From: Saprospiraceae bacterium | Lineage (GTDB): Bacteria; Bacteroidota; Bacteroidia; Chitinophagales; Saprospiraceae | Reading direction: 5' to 3' | Assembly (NCBI GenBank): GCA_013042795.1 | Contig: JABDPK010000108.1 | Span: forward strand, 1-8,098 | DNA length: 8,098 bases | In this document: positions 1-6,059 of the stretch, one piece after another | Numbering within the stretch: the first letter of the stretch is position 1 | How the letters are laid out: every line of letters starts with the position of its first letter | Position numbers and translations under genes: made by a program | Notes under the pieces: model-generated | What the model saw: only the letters and a program-made list of their open reading frames with translations | Databases searched by the model: none | Told to the model about the DNA's origin: nothing

Positions 1-218
1 ATACAGTGATTGGATACGAGATACCAACAAGTGGAGAAGTAACAATCAGTTTCTACGATGTGACAGGAAGAGTGTTGAATGTGATGGAGAAGGAGAGTGT
101 GAAGGGATACAACGAAGTGAGAGTGAACAGAAGTGAACTTGGAGCAAGTGGAATGATCTACTACAAATTAGAGAGTAAAGAGCACACAGCAACTCAACAT
201 ATGATGTTGGTTGAGTAA
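1..218 (+). CDS. C-terminal fragment of a secreted protein with T9SS type A sorting domain (5' end outside window)
   Basis: The reading frame is open to the left edge (first full codon at base 3) and stops with TAA at 216-218, so only about 71 C-terminal residues are visible. They form a classic type A C-terminal sorting domain: a beta-rich start (GYEIPTSGEVTISFYDVTGR), the 'DVTGR' turn with an alternating hydrophobic strand, a middle G-Y-N-E-V strand, then 'LGASGMIYYKLES' and a final 'MMLVE' strand. By family knowledge this domain carries the protein through the outer membrane via the type IX system and is then removed, leaving cargo on the surface or in the medium. The cargo part is not in the window, so function is unknown. 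A GTG at base 6 is an internal valine codon, not a start. Codon choice is strikingly uniform (Gly all GGA, Ser all AGT, Arg all AGA), unlike the other genes here. A strong terminator follows 23 nt after the stop. Confidence 0.9.
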   Translation, partial: TVIGYEIPTSGEVTISFYDVTGRVLNVMEKESVKGYNEVRVNRSELGASGMIYYKLESKEHTATQHMMLVE

Positions 219-241
219 TCATTTTGGTTTATTATCAATTG

Positions 242-275
242 AGGCTGGTCAATGGAGATTGATCAGCCTTTTTTT
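242..275 (+). terminator. Rho-independent terminator after the T9SS-cargo gene
   Basis: A 12-bp stem (242-253 with 258-269, containing one G-T wobble) closes a GGAG loop at 254-257 and runs directly into seven T residues at 269-275. It lies 23 nt past the stop of the left-edge gene and serves the plus strand. The hairpin also sits in the convergent gap with the minus-strand pirin gene. Read in that direction it is not followed by a T-run, so it is a poorer terminator for that operon. Confidence 0.9.
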
Positions 276-308
276 ATTGGAAATACTAAATAATGAAACT
301 GAATAACA

Positions 309-1190
309 CTAAAGACTCATAGGAACTTCCATGAGTAAGATCCTGGCGTCAGAATCAGAAATAAGCTGAATACTTTCAGTTTCCCACATTCCATAACCAT
401 CTCTTTCATTCAATGCTTGTCCTTCAATGGTGACATCTCCACTAATGATAAATGCATAAACACCATTGGAATTATCCTTCAATTGATAGTTGGTTTTAGA
501 ACCTTTTTCGAAATCTCCTAAATGGAACCATGCATTTTGATGGATCCATACGCCATCATCTTCAGAATCAGGAGAAAGGATCTGGAGGAAAGAATTCTTC
601 ATCTTTTCTTCATCCAGTTTAATTTGATCATATCTTGGGGAAACATTTTTTTCATTTGGAAATATCCATATCTGTAGAAATTTCACAAAGTCACTACTGT
701 TCTTATTGTATTCACTGTGATAGATTCCAGTTCCTGCACTCATGACCTGAACATCACCCTTTTTGATCAATGCAATATTCCCCATACTGTCCTTGTGTTC
801 CAGGTCTCCTTCAAGCGGAATTGAAATAATTTCCATGTTATCATGAGGGTGTGTATTGAATCCCTTTCCTCCGGCAACTACATCATCATTCAAAACTCTT
901 AATACACCAAAATTCATCCTTTGCGGATTATAATAATTTGCAAAGCTGAATGAATGATTTGATTTTAGCCAACCATGATTGGCTTGACCTCTTGTATCGG
1001 CTTTGTGTAATACAGATTTCATTGTGACTATTTCTTTGTTAGGCATATGATTGAAACCAACCTGGTCTATTAACTTATCGTACGTTGAACTATCAGTCTC
1101 TTTGCTTTCAATAGCTTTAAGAGTACTTTGGCCAACTACAATACCTGCTGTACCAAGTATAGATTTCCTGATAAATTTTTTCCTGTCCAT
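309..1190 (-). CDS. Pirin-family cupin protein with a twin-arginine-like signal
   Basis: This is a 293-residue bicupin of the pirin/YhaK/YhhW type. The N-terminal cupin (about residues 57-170) holds the expected metal ligands: H114 and H116 in 'THPHDNMEI', and H158 and E160 in 'GIYHSEYN'. The second cupin (about 190-290) starts near 'VWIHQNAWFHLGDF'. Related proteins bind iron or another divalent metal, and some show quercetin 2,3-dioxygenase activity; the substrate here cannot be told. I chose the ATG at 1190 rather than an in-frame GTG at 1235. The ATG gives a clean N-terminus, DRKKFIR followed by a hydrophobic stretch (SILGTAGIVVG), which resembles a Tat signal with an R-K pair instead of R-R, whereas the longer form adds an unrelated hydrophobic extension. 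Most pirins are cytoplasmic, so export would be unusual. It follows the methyltransferase by 47 nt on the same strand with no hairpin between them, so it is probably the last gene of that operon. Its function need not match. Confidence 0.88.
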   Translation of the reverse strand: MDRKKFIRKSILGTAGIVVGQSTLKAIESKETDSSTYDKLIDQVGFNHMPNKEIVTMKSVLHKADTRGQANHGWLKSNHSFSFANYYNPQRMNFGVLRVLNDDVVAGGKGFNTHPHDNMEIISIPLEGDLEHKDSMGNIALIKKGDVQVMSAGTGIYHSEYNKNSSDFVKFLQIWIFPNEKNVSPRYDQIKLDEEKMKNSFLQILSPDSEDDGVWIHQNAWFHLGDFEKGSKTNYQLKDNSNGVYAFIISGDVTIEGQALNERDGYGMWETESIQLISDSDARILLMEVPMSL

Positions 1191-1237
1191 AATTGGATGT
1201 TTGTTATGTAATAAAAATAGAATGAAAAAGTTCACAT

Positions 1238-1966
1238 TTACTTCTTCCCAACTGCAATAACAGATAGGCCAATCTTATTAAACACAAGTTTATCAAGACT
1301 TTTTGAAATAAAGATCAGGCGATCGTAAAGTTCCATTTGATTGCGTGGAATAGTTTTCTTACGCAAAATTCTACCGGACACAAACCAACCGAGCATTCCA
1401 AAAACATTAAAATATTGATGATGGATAATATCAAGATGAGAAGACATCAGATTCATCAATGATCTTTTGGTGTATCTTCTGTAATGTTCAAGTGCTGTAT
1501 CAAAACTATTATACATCCACTGAAATGCAGGGACAAGAATTATAAGATGACCGTTGTCTTTAAGCATTTTTCTTGCATTTTTAATTGCAAGTGTATCTTC
1601 TTTGATATGCTCTACAACGTTTAATGCAAATATTGAATCATAACGATTCAAATGATTCTTATATTTTTCATCGAAATCATCATCAACCAGGTCAAGTTTG
1701 TATATCCGATCAGAAATAGATGGAAAATTTTCCTTCAGGTCACCGATATAGTTATCCCTGATATCTGATAAGGAGATCTTGCTGCCTGCTTCAATAAAAT
1801 GCTTTGAAATATTCCCGATTCCGGATCCGATCTCCAGGATTTCTCCTTTACAATGTGGAGAAATTGTTTTATACATATAATGATTGAACCTTGGAGCAAA
1901 TGAGATCGCATCCAGGTTTTCTATTCCAACTTCATCAATTTCCGGGAATTTAAATTGGTCTGTCAT
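1238..1966 (-). CDS. Class I SAM-dependent methyltransferase linked to glycosyltransferases
   Basis: This 242-residue protein has a Rossmann-type methyltransferase core. Motif I is '[13 protein letters not shown]' (residues 43-55), the acidic residue after strand 2 is D68 in 'LSDI', the motif IV region is '[12 protein letters not shown]' (113-124), and the '[13 protein letters not shown]' segment (135-147) matches the post-motif loop and strand 5. '[13 protein letters not shown]' (158-170) resembles a motif of methyltransferases that commonly sit beside polyprenyl-phosphate glycosyltransferases. The C-terminal third (about 181-242) is more hydrophobic and may contact the membrane. Its ATG overlaps the TGA of the upstream GT2 gene (ATGA, 1966-1963), which indicates translational coupling. 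The methyl acceptor is unknown. A sugar, a lipid-linked intermediate or a small metabolite are all possible, and the gene context favours one of the first two. Confidence 0.9.
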   Translation of the reverse strand: MTDQFKFPEIDEVGIENLDAISFAPRFNHYMYKTISPHCKGEILEIGSGIGNISKHFIEAGSKISLSDIRDNYIGDLKENFPSISDRIYKLDLVDDDFDEKYKNHLNRYDSIFALNVVEHIKEDTLAIKNARKMLKDNGHLIILVPAFQWMYNSFDTALEHYRRYTKRSLMNLMSSHLDIIHHQYFNVFGMLGWFVSGRILRKKTIPRNQMELYDRLIFISKSLDKLVFNKIGLSVIAVGKK

Positions 1967-2670
1967 CTTGAGAAAATATTGTATTTCATTATACAGTATA
2001 ATGCCCTGAATCCATCCTTCCAGTTTATTTTCTTGCCTTCTTCATAGGTTCTTCCATAATATGATATTCCTACTTCATAAATCCTGATATCAGGAATCCT
2101 GGATATCTTGGCAGTCACTTCAGGTTCAAATCCAAATCTTTTTTCCTTTAGTTTGAGTCCCTTGATTAAAGGTGCTTTGAATAATTTGTAACAGGTTTCC
2201 ATATCAGTCAGATTCAGATTGGAGAACATATTAGAAATCATAGTTAAAAACTTATTGCCAAGTGTATGCCAGAAGAAGAGGATACGATGTGCATTACCTC
2301 CAAGAAACCTGCTGCCGTAAACGATATCGGCAAAACCTTCTATCACAGGTTTCAGGAGTAAATTATATTCCCTGGGATCGTATTCAAGGTCTGCATCCTG
2401 GATAATAATATATTCTCCGGTTGCTTCTTTGATACCTCTGTGTAAAGCAGCTCCTTTTCCTAAGTTTTTCTCCTGTCTGAAGTAGAATATATTATTGTTA
2501 TTTGATGCAAGGTCTTGAGCTATTTCTGAAGTTTTGTCTGTGGAGAAATCGTCAACGATGATGATTTCTTTAGAGAATTCTCCAATGAGTTGGACATCTT
2601 GCACCATTCCAACGATGGTTTCAAGAGTATTCTCTTCGTTATATGCAGGTATGATTATCGAAAGTTTCAA
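1963..2670 (-). CDS. Family 2 glycosyltransferase, DPM1-like polyprenyl-phosphate sugar synthase
   Basis: This is a 235-residue GT-A fold glycosyltransferase. It opens with '[16 protein letters not shown]', has the nucleotide-binding acidic pair D40-D41 in '[10 protein letters not shown]', the '[12 protein letters not shown]' segment (69-80), and the metal-binding 'QDADLEYDP' (91-99). Further conserved blocks are '[10 protein letters not shown]' (155-164), '[12 protein letters not shown]' (178-189) and the '[12 protein letters not shown]' region (204-215). The layout and the absence of C-terminal membrane segments match the soluble dolichyl- or undecaprenyl-phosphate mannose/glucose synthases, which move a sugar from a nucleotide donor to a polyprenyl phosphate on the cytoplasmic face. 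The start is a TTG at 2670. An in-frame TAA lies five codons upstream and no ATG precedes the conserved first strand; the first internal ATG (residue 22) would remove it. The gene begins 4 nt after the TMTC-like gene stops and overlaps the methyltransferase, so the three are very likely co-translated. The sugar is not determined. Confidence 0.92.
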   Translation of the reverse strand: MKLSIIIPAYNEENTLETIVGMVQDVQLIGEFSKEIIIVDDFSTDKTSEIAQDLASNNNNIFYFRQEKNLGKGAALHRGIKEATGEYIIIQDADLEYDPREYNLLLKPVIEGFADIVYGSRFLGGNAHRILFFWHTLGNKFLTMISNMFSNLNLTDMETCYKLFKAPLIKGLKLKEKRFGFEPEVTAKISRIPDIRIYEVGISYYGRTYEEGKKINWKDGFRALYCIMKYNIFSR

Positions 2671-2674
2671 AATT

Positions 2675-4657
2675 CTAACTGTTTATTATTTGAGATACAA
2701 CATTAGGATCACCCTGGTGTCCCATTCTTTGTGAAGTGGCAAGATCCTGTTTTGCTGCAGGGAAATTATTTAGCATAAAATATGATTTTGCCCGTTCGAA
2801 AAAATACATTCCTTTTTGTTCCATGGACAGGGCACGATTAATTGCATCAAGCCCTTCCTGGGCTCTACCCAATGCATTGGCCAGTCTGCACTTTTCATAC
2901 CACATATCAGGGAATGCTGGTTTTAACTGAATGTATTTATCAATATCCTTAAGCGCTAATTCATATTGTCCTGTACTTGAAAATATGACGGAACGATTCA
3001 GGTATATATTGGCAAAATTAGGGTCAATCGTCTCAGCGTGGTTCAGGTTTTCAAGGGATTTATTAAGGTTATTCAGTTTCGCATAAGTGGCCCCCCTGTT
3101 GACGATATATTCTACGTCATTAGGTTTCAACTCAATAGCTTTGTTATAATTGAATAGCGCTTTCCTCAATGAATCCGGATGATTATAATTGAAGTAAAGC
3201 CTTGCCCTGGAATTATAAGGTTCCGGCTTATTTGCATTGAGTCTGATTACACTGCTATAATCCCTTAAAGCCTGATTTATGTTTCCATTATCCCTGTAAT
3301 AATTAGCTCGGTTTCCAAAGGGAAGAGTTGTTTTATCATAATATTTTAAAACATGCGTCCATAACGTGCCGCCATTCTTCCAGATCTTGGATTGATTGAA
3401 GGTCATGAAACTGTAAGCTAGAATAACCAGACCAGAGACGGCCAGGACCGGTGTTTTATAATTTGCTTTTTTCTTGATGAATTGCTCGATATAATATGAA
3501 AAGATAAAAAACAGGCCGAAATAGGGGATATATGTAAAACGATCTGCCAGGAATCCCTGTCCGGCACCAAGGATCTGAAGCAATAATACAACGTTGGCAA
3601 AGAAAAATGCAAGTCCGAAAAATATCACCTTCCATTTTTTAAAGTAGGAAAACCAGAGTAACAAACCTGTAACAGCAAAACTTATGATTGAAACATAGAA
3701 TTTCCAATCTATTGAACTTGGATATGGATAAAGAGGAGAAAGTTCATAAGGGAACAAAGATTTCACGTAATAAACAAATAAGGAATAGGAACCAATAAAT
3801 AATCTTGATCCGCCCTGATAAGCCTGTTGGTCAATTGATCCCTGGTCCTTCAGGAAATATATACCAAGAAGTCCAACAATAAGTGATCCCAGGAAATAAG
3901 GTGTTTTTCGAATAATGCTCTTTAGGGTAATTGTACTGCTTTTACTCAGGTAGTAATCTATCAGGATAATAGAGATAGGAAAAATAACTGCCTGTATCTT
4001 GCTCAATAATGAAAGTGCAAAACTGATAGCAATGATCAGGTAATATTTTTTCTTGAATCCCCCTTGTTTTCCTTTGATATAATAATACATGGCCAAAAGA
4101 TAAAAGACACCAAACAATACGTCTTTTCTTTCGGTCACCCACGCGACCGATTCAACCCGCATGGGATGCAGACCAAATAATAAGGCAAGCATTGTCGATC
4201 CGACATATCCAAGTTTCAGCCTGTAACCAATGCAAAAAACAAGAAGAGTACATAACAGATGAAGAATTAAATTATCCAGGTGCCAGTAAAAGGGATTGTC
4301 AATACCGAAGAATCTTTGCTCAAGCGCAAAGGTGAAGATTGTCAGAGGATTATAACCGCCAATAACATCAGTTGTAAATATTTCTTTGACATTTGACCAG
4401 AAGTTCTGATCATTCAAAGTGGTTATCAGTTCATTCTCATAGATATTCCTGTCATCATCCCAATTAACAAATTCATTGTTCAGACTAGGTATAAAAGCTA
4501 TAAAAGTGAGCAACAAGACAAAGGCCAATAGCATCCACTGGACTTTGTTAAATCCTGATGGACTTTCGACTTTCCTTTGTTTTTCCAGTTTTCTTTGCTT
4601 TTGAGGAGAGATCTTTTTTTTCTTCCTCAAATCCTTCTTATTCCGCTTTGAAGCCAT
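2675..4657 (-). CDS. TMTC-like GT-C membrane glycosyltransferase with C-terminal TPR repeats
   Basis: This is a 660-residue protein in three parts. A Lys/Arg-rich cytoplasmic tail covers residues 1-38. About ten to twelve membrane segments follow between residues 40 and 420. The rest (about 446-647) forms roughly six 34-residue TPR repeats. The first loop has the acidic motif '[15 protein letters not shown]' (61-75), the position of the catalytic acidic pair in GT-C enzymes. '[16 protein letters not shown]' (164-179), '[11 protein letters not shown]' (303-313) and '[13 protein letters not shown]' (371-383) match conserved blocks of the TMTC O-mannosyltransferase family. By analogy, it would take sugar from a polyprenyl-phosphate carrier and add it to proteins on the periplasmic side, with the TPRs binding substrate or partners there. 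It heads the minus-strand operon. Its ATG at 4657 is preceded by an AT-rich leader without a Shine-Dalgarno sequence. Activity and acceptor are inference; many bacterial relatives are annotated only as TPR proteins. Confidence 0.88.
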   Translation of the reverse strand: MASKRNKKDLRKKKKISPQKQRKLEKQRKVESPSGFNKVQWMLLAFVLLLTFIAFIPSLNNEFVNWDDDRNIYENELITTLNDQNFWSNVKEIFTTDVIGGYNPLTIFTFALEQRFFGIDNPFYWHLDNLILHLLCTLLVFCIGYRLKLGYVGSTMLALLFGLHPMRVESVAWVTERKDVLFGVFYLLAMYYYIKGKQGGFKKKYYLIIAISFALSLLSKIQAVIFPISIILIDYYLSKSSTITLKSIIRKTPYFLGSLIVGLLGIYFLKDQGSIDQQAYQGGSRLFIGSYSLFVYYVKSLFPYELSPLYPYPSSIDWKFYVSIISFAVTGLLLWFSYFKKWKVIFFGLAFFFANVVLLLQILGAGQGFLADRFTYIPYFGLFFIFSYYIEQFIKKKANYKTPVLAVSGLVILAYSFMTFNQSKIWKNGGTLWTHVLKYYDKTTLPFGNRANYYRDNGNINQALRDYSSVIRLNANKPEPYNSRARLYFNYNHPDSLRKALFNYNKAIELKPNDVEYIVNRGATYAKLNNLNKSLENLNHAETIDPNFANIYLNRSVIFSSTGQYELALKDIDKYIQLKPAFPDMWYEKCRLANALGRAQEGLDAINRALSMEQKGMYFFERAKSYFMLNNFPAAKQDLATSQRMGHQGDPNVVSQIINS

Positions 4658-4720
4658 ATATATTCAAGAAAATTAAATTATTATATATATAAAAAAAATA
4701 AATATAAAGAGAATCAGGGG
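4658..4720 (-). other. AT-rich leader upstream of the glycosyltransferase operon
   Basis: The bases just upstream of the operon start are almost pure A/T, including an alternating TA run near 4680-4692 and an A-tract next to it. They probably contain part of the 5' leader or promoter, but I find no convincing TAnnTTTG -7 box at a sensible spacing, so no promoter is called. The remainder up to about 4864 shows no gene that I can support. Confidence 0.35.
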
Positions 4721-4864
4721 TTTTGATGATAAATAGGGCGGTAAATTTTATAAAACAGACATGGAAAAAAGGACAGAATTCCGGCAAATAAGCATTTTTT
4801 ACCGGCTGGTAACCTGAGGATTTAACCAAATTCGAACAAAATGATAATCTATAGAATCCGCAAT

Positions 4865-4898
4865 AAAAAAACCCTGCAATTATAAATCACAGGGTTTT
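4865..4898 (-). terminator. Rho-independent terminator after the Cys-rich protein gene
   Basis: Read on the minus strand, AAAACCCTG (4898-4890) pairs with CAGGGTTTT (4876-4868) in a 9-bp stem around a 13-nt loop, and continues into a T-run that is seven A residues on the plus strand (4865-4871). It starts 22 nt after the stop of the Cys-rich gene. It isolates that gene from the glycosyltransferase operon, which must then have its own promoter. Confidence 0.85.
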
Positions 4899-4920
4899 AT
4901 ATATTTTGCTTAAGAAGAAA

Positions 4921-5427
4921 TTATGCTCCTTCTTTGCCTTTAGCACAAGATTTTTTGGACTTTCCTGCGCAGCACGCTTTTTTCTTGGCTTTAGTGCCTG
5001 ATGTAGCAGCAGCTTTAACAGCTTTAGCTTCTTTGTCAGCCATTGCATCCTCAGGGGATACATTTACAAAAGATTTTGACTCATCGTCAAACTGAACTTC
5101 AGCCATAGATACTTTACCTGATTTTTCGCAAACTTCTTTTTTGTAGTAGCTTACTGAACCAGAGTAGTCGCATACTTTCCTGATGATATTCTCATCTCCT
5201 TCGGCAACGACATCAGCTTCAGAAAGTGCTGATGCAACTTTAGTTTCAGCTTCAGCGTCAGCAGCAGCAGAAGCAGAGGCTTTGGAACAACATGCTTTAT
5301 CACATTTTTTTCCGTCTTTGGCACAAGCAATTTTCTCAGCTTTTGTGCAAGATTTAGCACTGGTAGATTGTGCTGATATGAAACCAGCAGTAAATACAAA
5401 GGCAAATAGAACTAGTAATTTCTTCAT
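4921..5427 (-). CDS. Small secreted cysteine-rich protein of unknown function
   Basis: The start chosen is the ATG at 5427, giving 168 residues and a textbook signal peptide (MKKLLVLFAFVFTAGFISAQ). A longer in-frame form starting at 5478 would bury that signal. After cleavage there are ten cysteines: C27, C35, C42, C46, C47, C86, C100, C152, C153 and C161. They sit in two Lys-rich outer clusters around a central domain, and residues 50-77 form an Ala/Ser/Glu low-complexity linker. The central part contains a short internal duplication, 'VCDYSGSVSYY' (85-95) and 'VCEKSGKVSMA' (99-109), then 'FVNVSPEDA'. I do not recognise a named family. Vicinal CC pairs and Lys-rich clusters would suit metal binding or disulfide-bonded structure in the periplasm or outside, but this is inference. 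GCT is the commonest alanine codon. The gene is a single unit with its own terminator and lies divergent from the lipoprotein gene. Confidence 0.8.
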   Translation of the reverse strand: MKKLLVLFAFVFTAGFISAQSTSAKSCTKAEKIACAKDGKKCDKACCSKASASAAADAEAETKVASALSEADVVAEGDENIIRKVCDYSGSVSYYKKEVCEKSGKVSMAEVQFDDESKSFVNVSPEDAMADKEAKAVKAAATSGTKAKKKACCAGKSKKSCAKGKEGA

Positions 5428-5444
5428 TTCTTTATCATTTTTTC

Positions 5445-5452
5445 CAAAAATA
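5445..5452 (-). promoter_or_regulatory. Candidate Bacteroidota -7 promoter box (TATTTTTG)
   Basis: On the minus strand TATTTTTG matches the Bacteroidota -7 consensus TAnnTTTG exactly and lies 17 nt before the ATG of the Cys-rich gene, giving a short leader. No clear TTG -33 element is seen 19-21 nt upstream, and the region is AT-rich, so a chance match is quite possible. Confidence 0.35.
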
Positions 5453-5583
5453 AAGAATAATCTGTTTAGATATAGCACATTAATATATCATTAACAATAC
5501 ATTTATAGTTATCGCTGGTCATATTCATGTTTTTCCTATTTTCGTATTAGATTTTTTTATAATTTGAAATTATCTCATTTTCA

Positions 5584-6024
5584 ATGAAACCATTCATTTA
5601 TATATTATTGATTTCTGCCTTTTTTGTTCATTGCAAGACCCATTTACATATACCTGCGGAATATAAAGGTGACCAGGTGATATTTGGTAAAGGCGGGGGG
5701 TTTACCGGTCGTGTTAATGCTTATAGTCTTCTTGATAATGGAAATCTTTTCAGTAACCCCGGAGATTCATTGGGAGTAAAATATATTGGAAGAATAAAAC
5801 AATCTAAAGCTGATCAGATTTTTAAAACATACACTGACCTGGGCCTGGACAAGCAAAAAATGAATAGTCCGGGAAATATGTATTCGTTTATTGAAATGCA
5901 TATCAATTCTGAAAAGAACAAAGTACAATGGGGATCAAATCGTGAAAATCCGACTCCTGAGATGAAACAGTTTTTTACAAATCTCATGCACATTGTCAAA
6001 ACAATGGAGAAAAGTAATATTTAA
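5584..6024 (+). CDS. Putative small lipoprotein of unknown function, paired with the M4 protease
   Basis: This 146-residue protein begins with a hydrophobic signal (MKPFIYILLISAFFVHC) ending in a cysteine at residue 17. FVHC is a poor match to the usual lipobox but is within the relaxed range seen in Bacteroidota, so lipidation is probable rather than certain. The mature part has a glycine-rich block 'FGKGGGFTG' (34-42), 'YSLLDNGNLF' (47-56), 'SPGNMYSFIEM' (95-105) and 'VQWGS' (114-118), and looks like a single compact alpha/beta domain. I do not recognise a characterised family; these blocks resemble unannotated Bacteroidota proteins. It is 35 nt upstream of the M4 metalloprotease on the same strand with no hairpin between, so the two are likely co-transcribed. 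A role as inhibitor, chaperone or anchor for the protease is possible but unsupported by any motif. The ATG at 5584 has no Shine-Dalgarno sequence. Confidence 0.75.
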   Translation: MKPFIYILLISAFFVHCKTHLHIPAEYKGDQVIFGKGGGFTGRVNAYSLLDNGNLFSNPGDSLGVKYIGRIKQSKADQIFKTYTDLGLDKQKMNSPGNMYSFIEMHINSEKNKVQWGSNRENPTPEMKQFFTNLMHIVKTMEKSNI

Positions 6025-6059
6025 ATACCTTCTATTATCTGTTGAAGAAAATATCATAC

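Noticed and set aside
1191..1235. Longer pirin reading frame starting at a GTG at 1235
   Set aside because: It would add 15 residues (hydrophobic, then HNKHP) ahead of a better ATG. The ATG form gives a coherent export signal.
4795..4812. Small inverted repeat TTACC-GGCT-GGTAA considered as a terminator or operator
   Set aside because: The stem is only 5 bp and has no T-run following on either strand. It has no clear placement relative to a promoter.
4638..4829. A 63-residue minus-strand open frame overlapping the start of the TMTC-like gene
   Set aside because: It lies mostly in AT-rich noncoding sequence, is full of Phe/Ile/Tyr from A/T runs, has no recognisable motif, and overlaps the strongly supported start of the real gene in another frame.
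4837..4844. Minus-strand TCATTTTG considered as a -7 box for the glycosyltransferase operon
   Set aside because: It has one mismatch to TAnnTTTG, the nearest TTG is about 16 nt away instead of 19-21, and it would leave a leader of roughly 170 nt.
5428..5478. Longer Cys-rich protein starting at 5478
   Set aside because: It would put 17 extra residues before an otherwise standard signal peptide beginning MKKLL, and would place the candidate -7 box inside the coding region.
5183..5494. A 103-residue plus-strand open frame opposite the Cys-rich gene
   Set aside because: It is the antisense shadow of a gene with a clear signal peptide. Its Ser/Ala-rich content mirrors the Ala/Ser/Glu codons of the real gene on the other strand.
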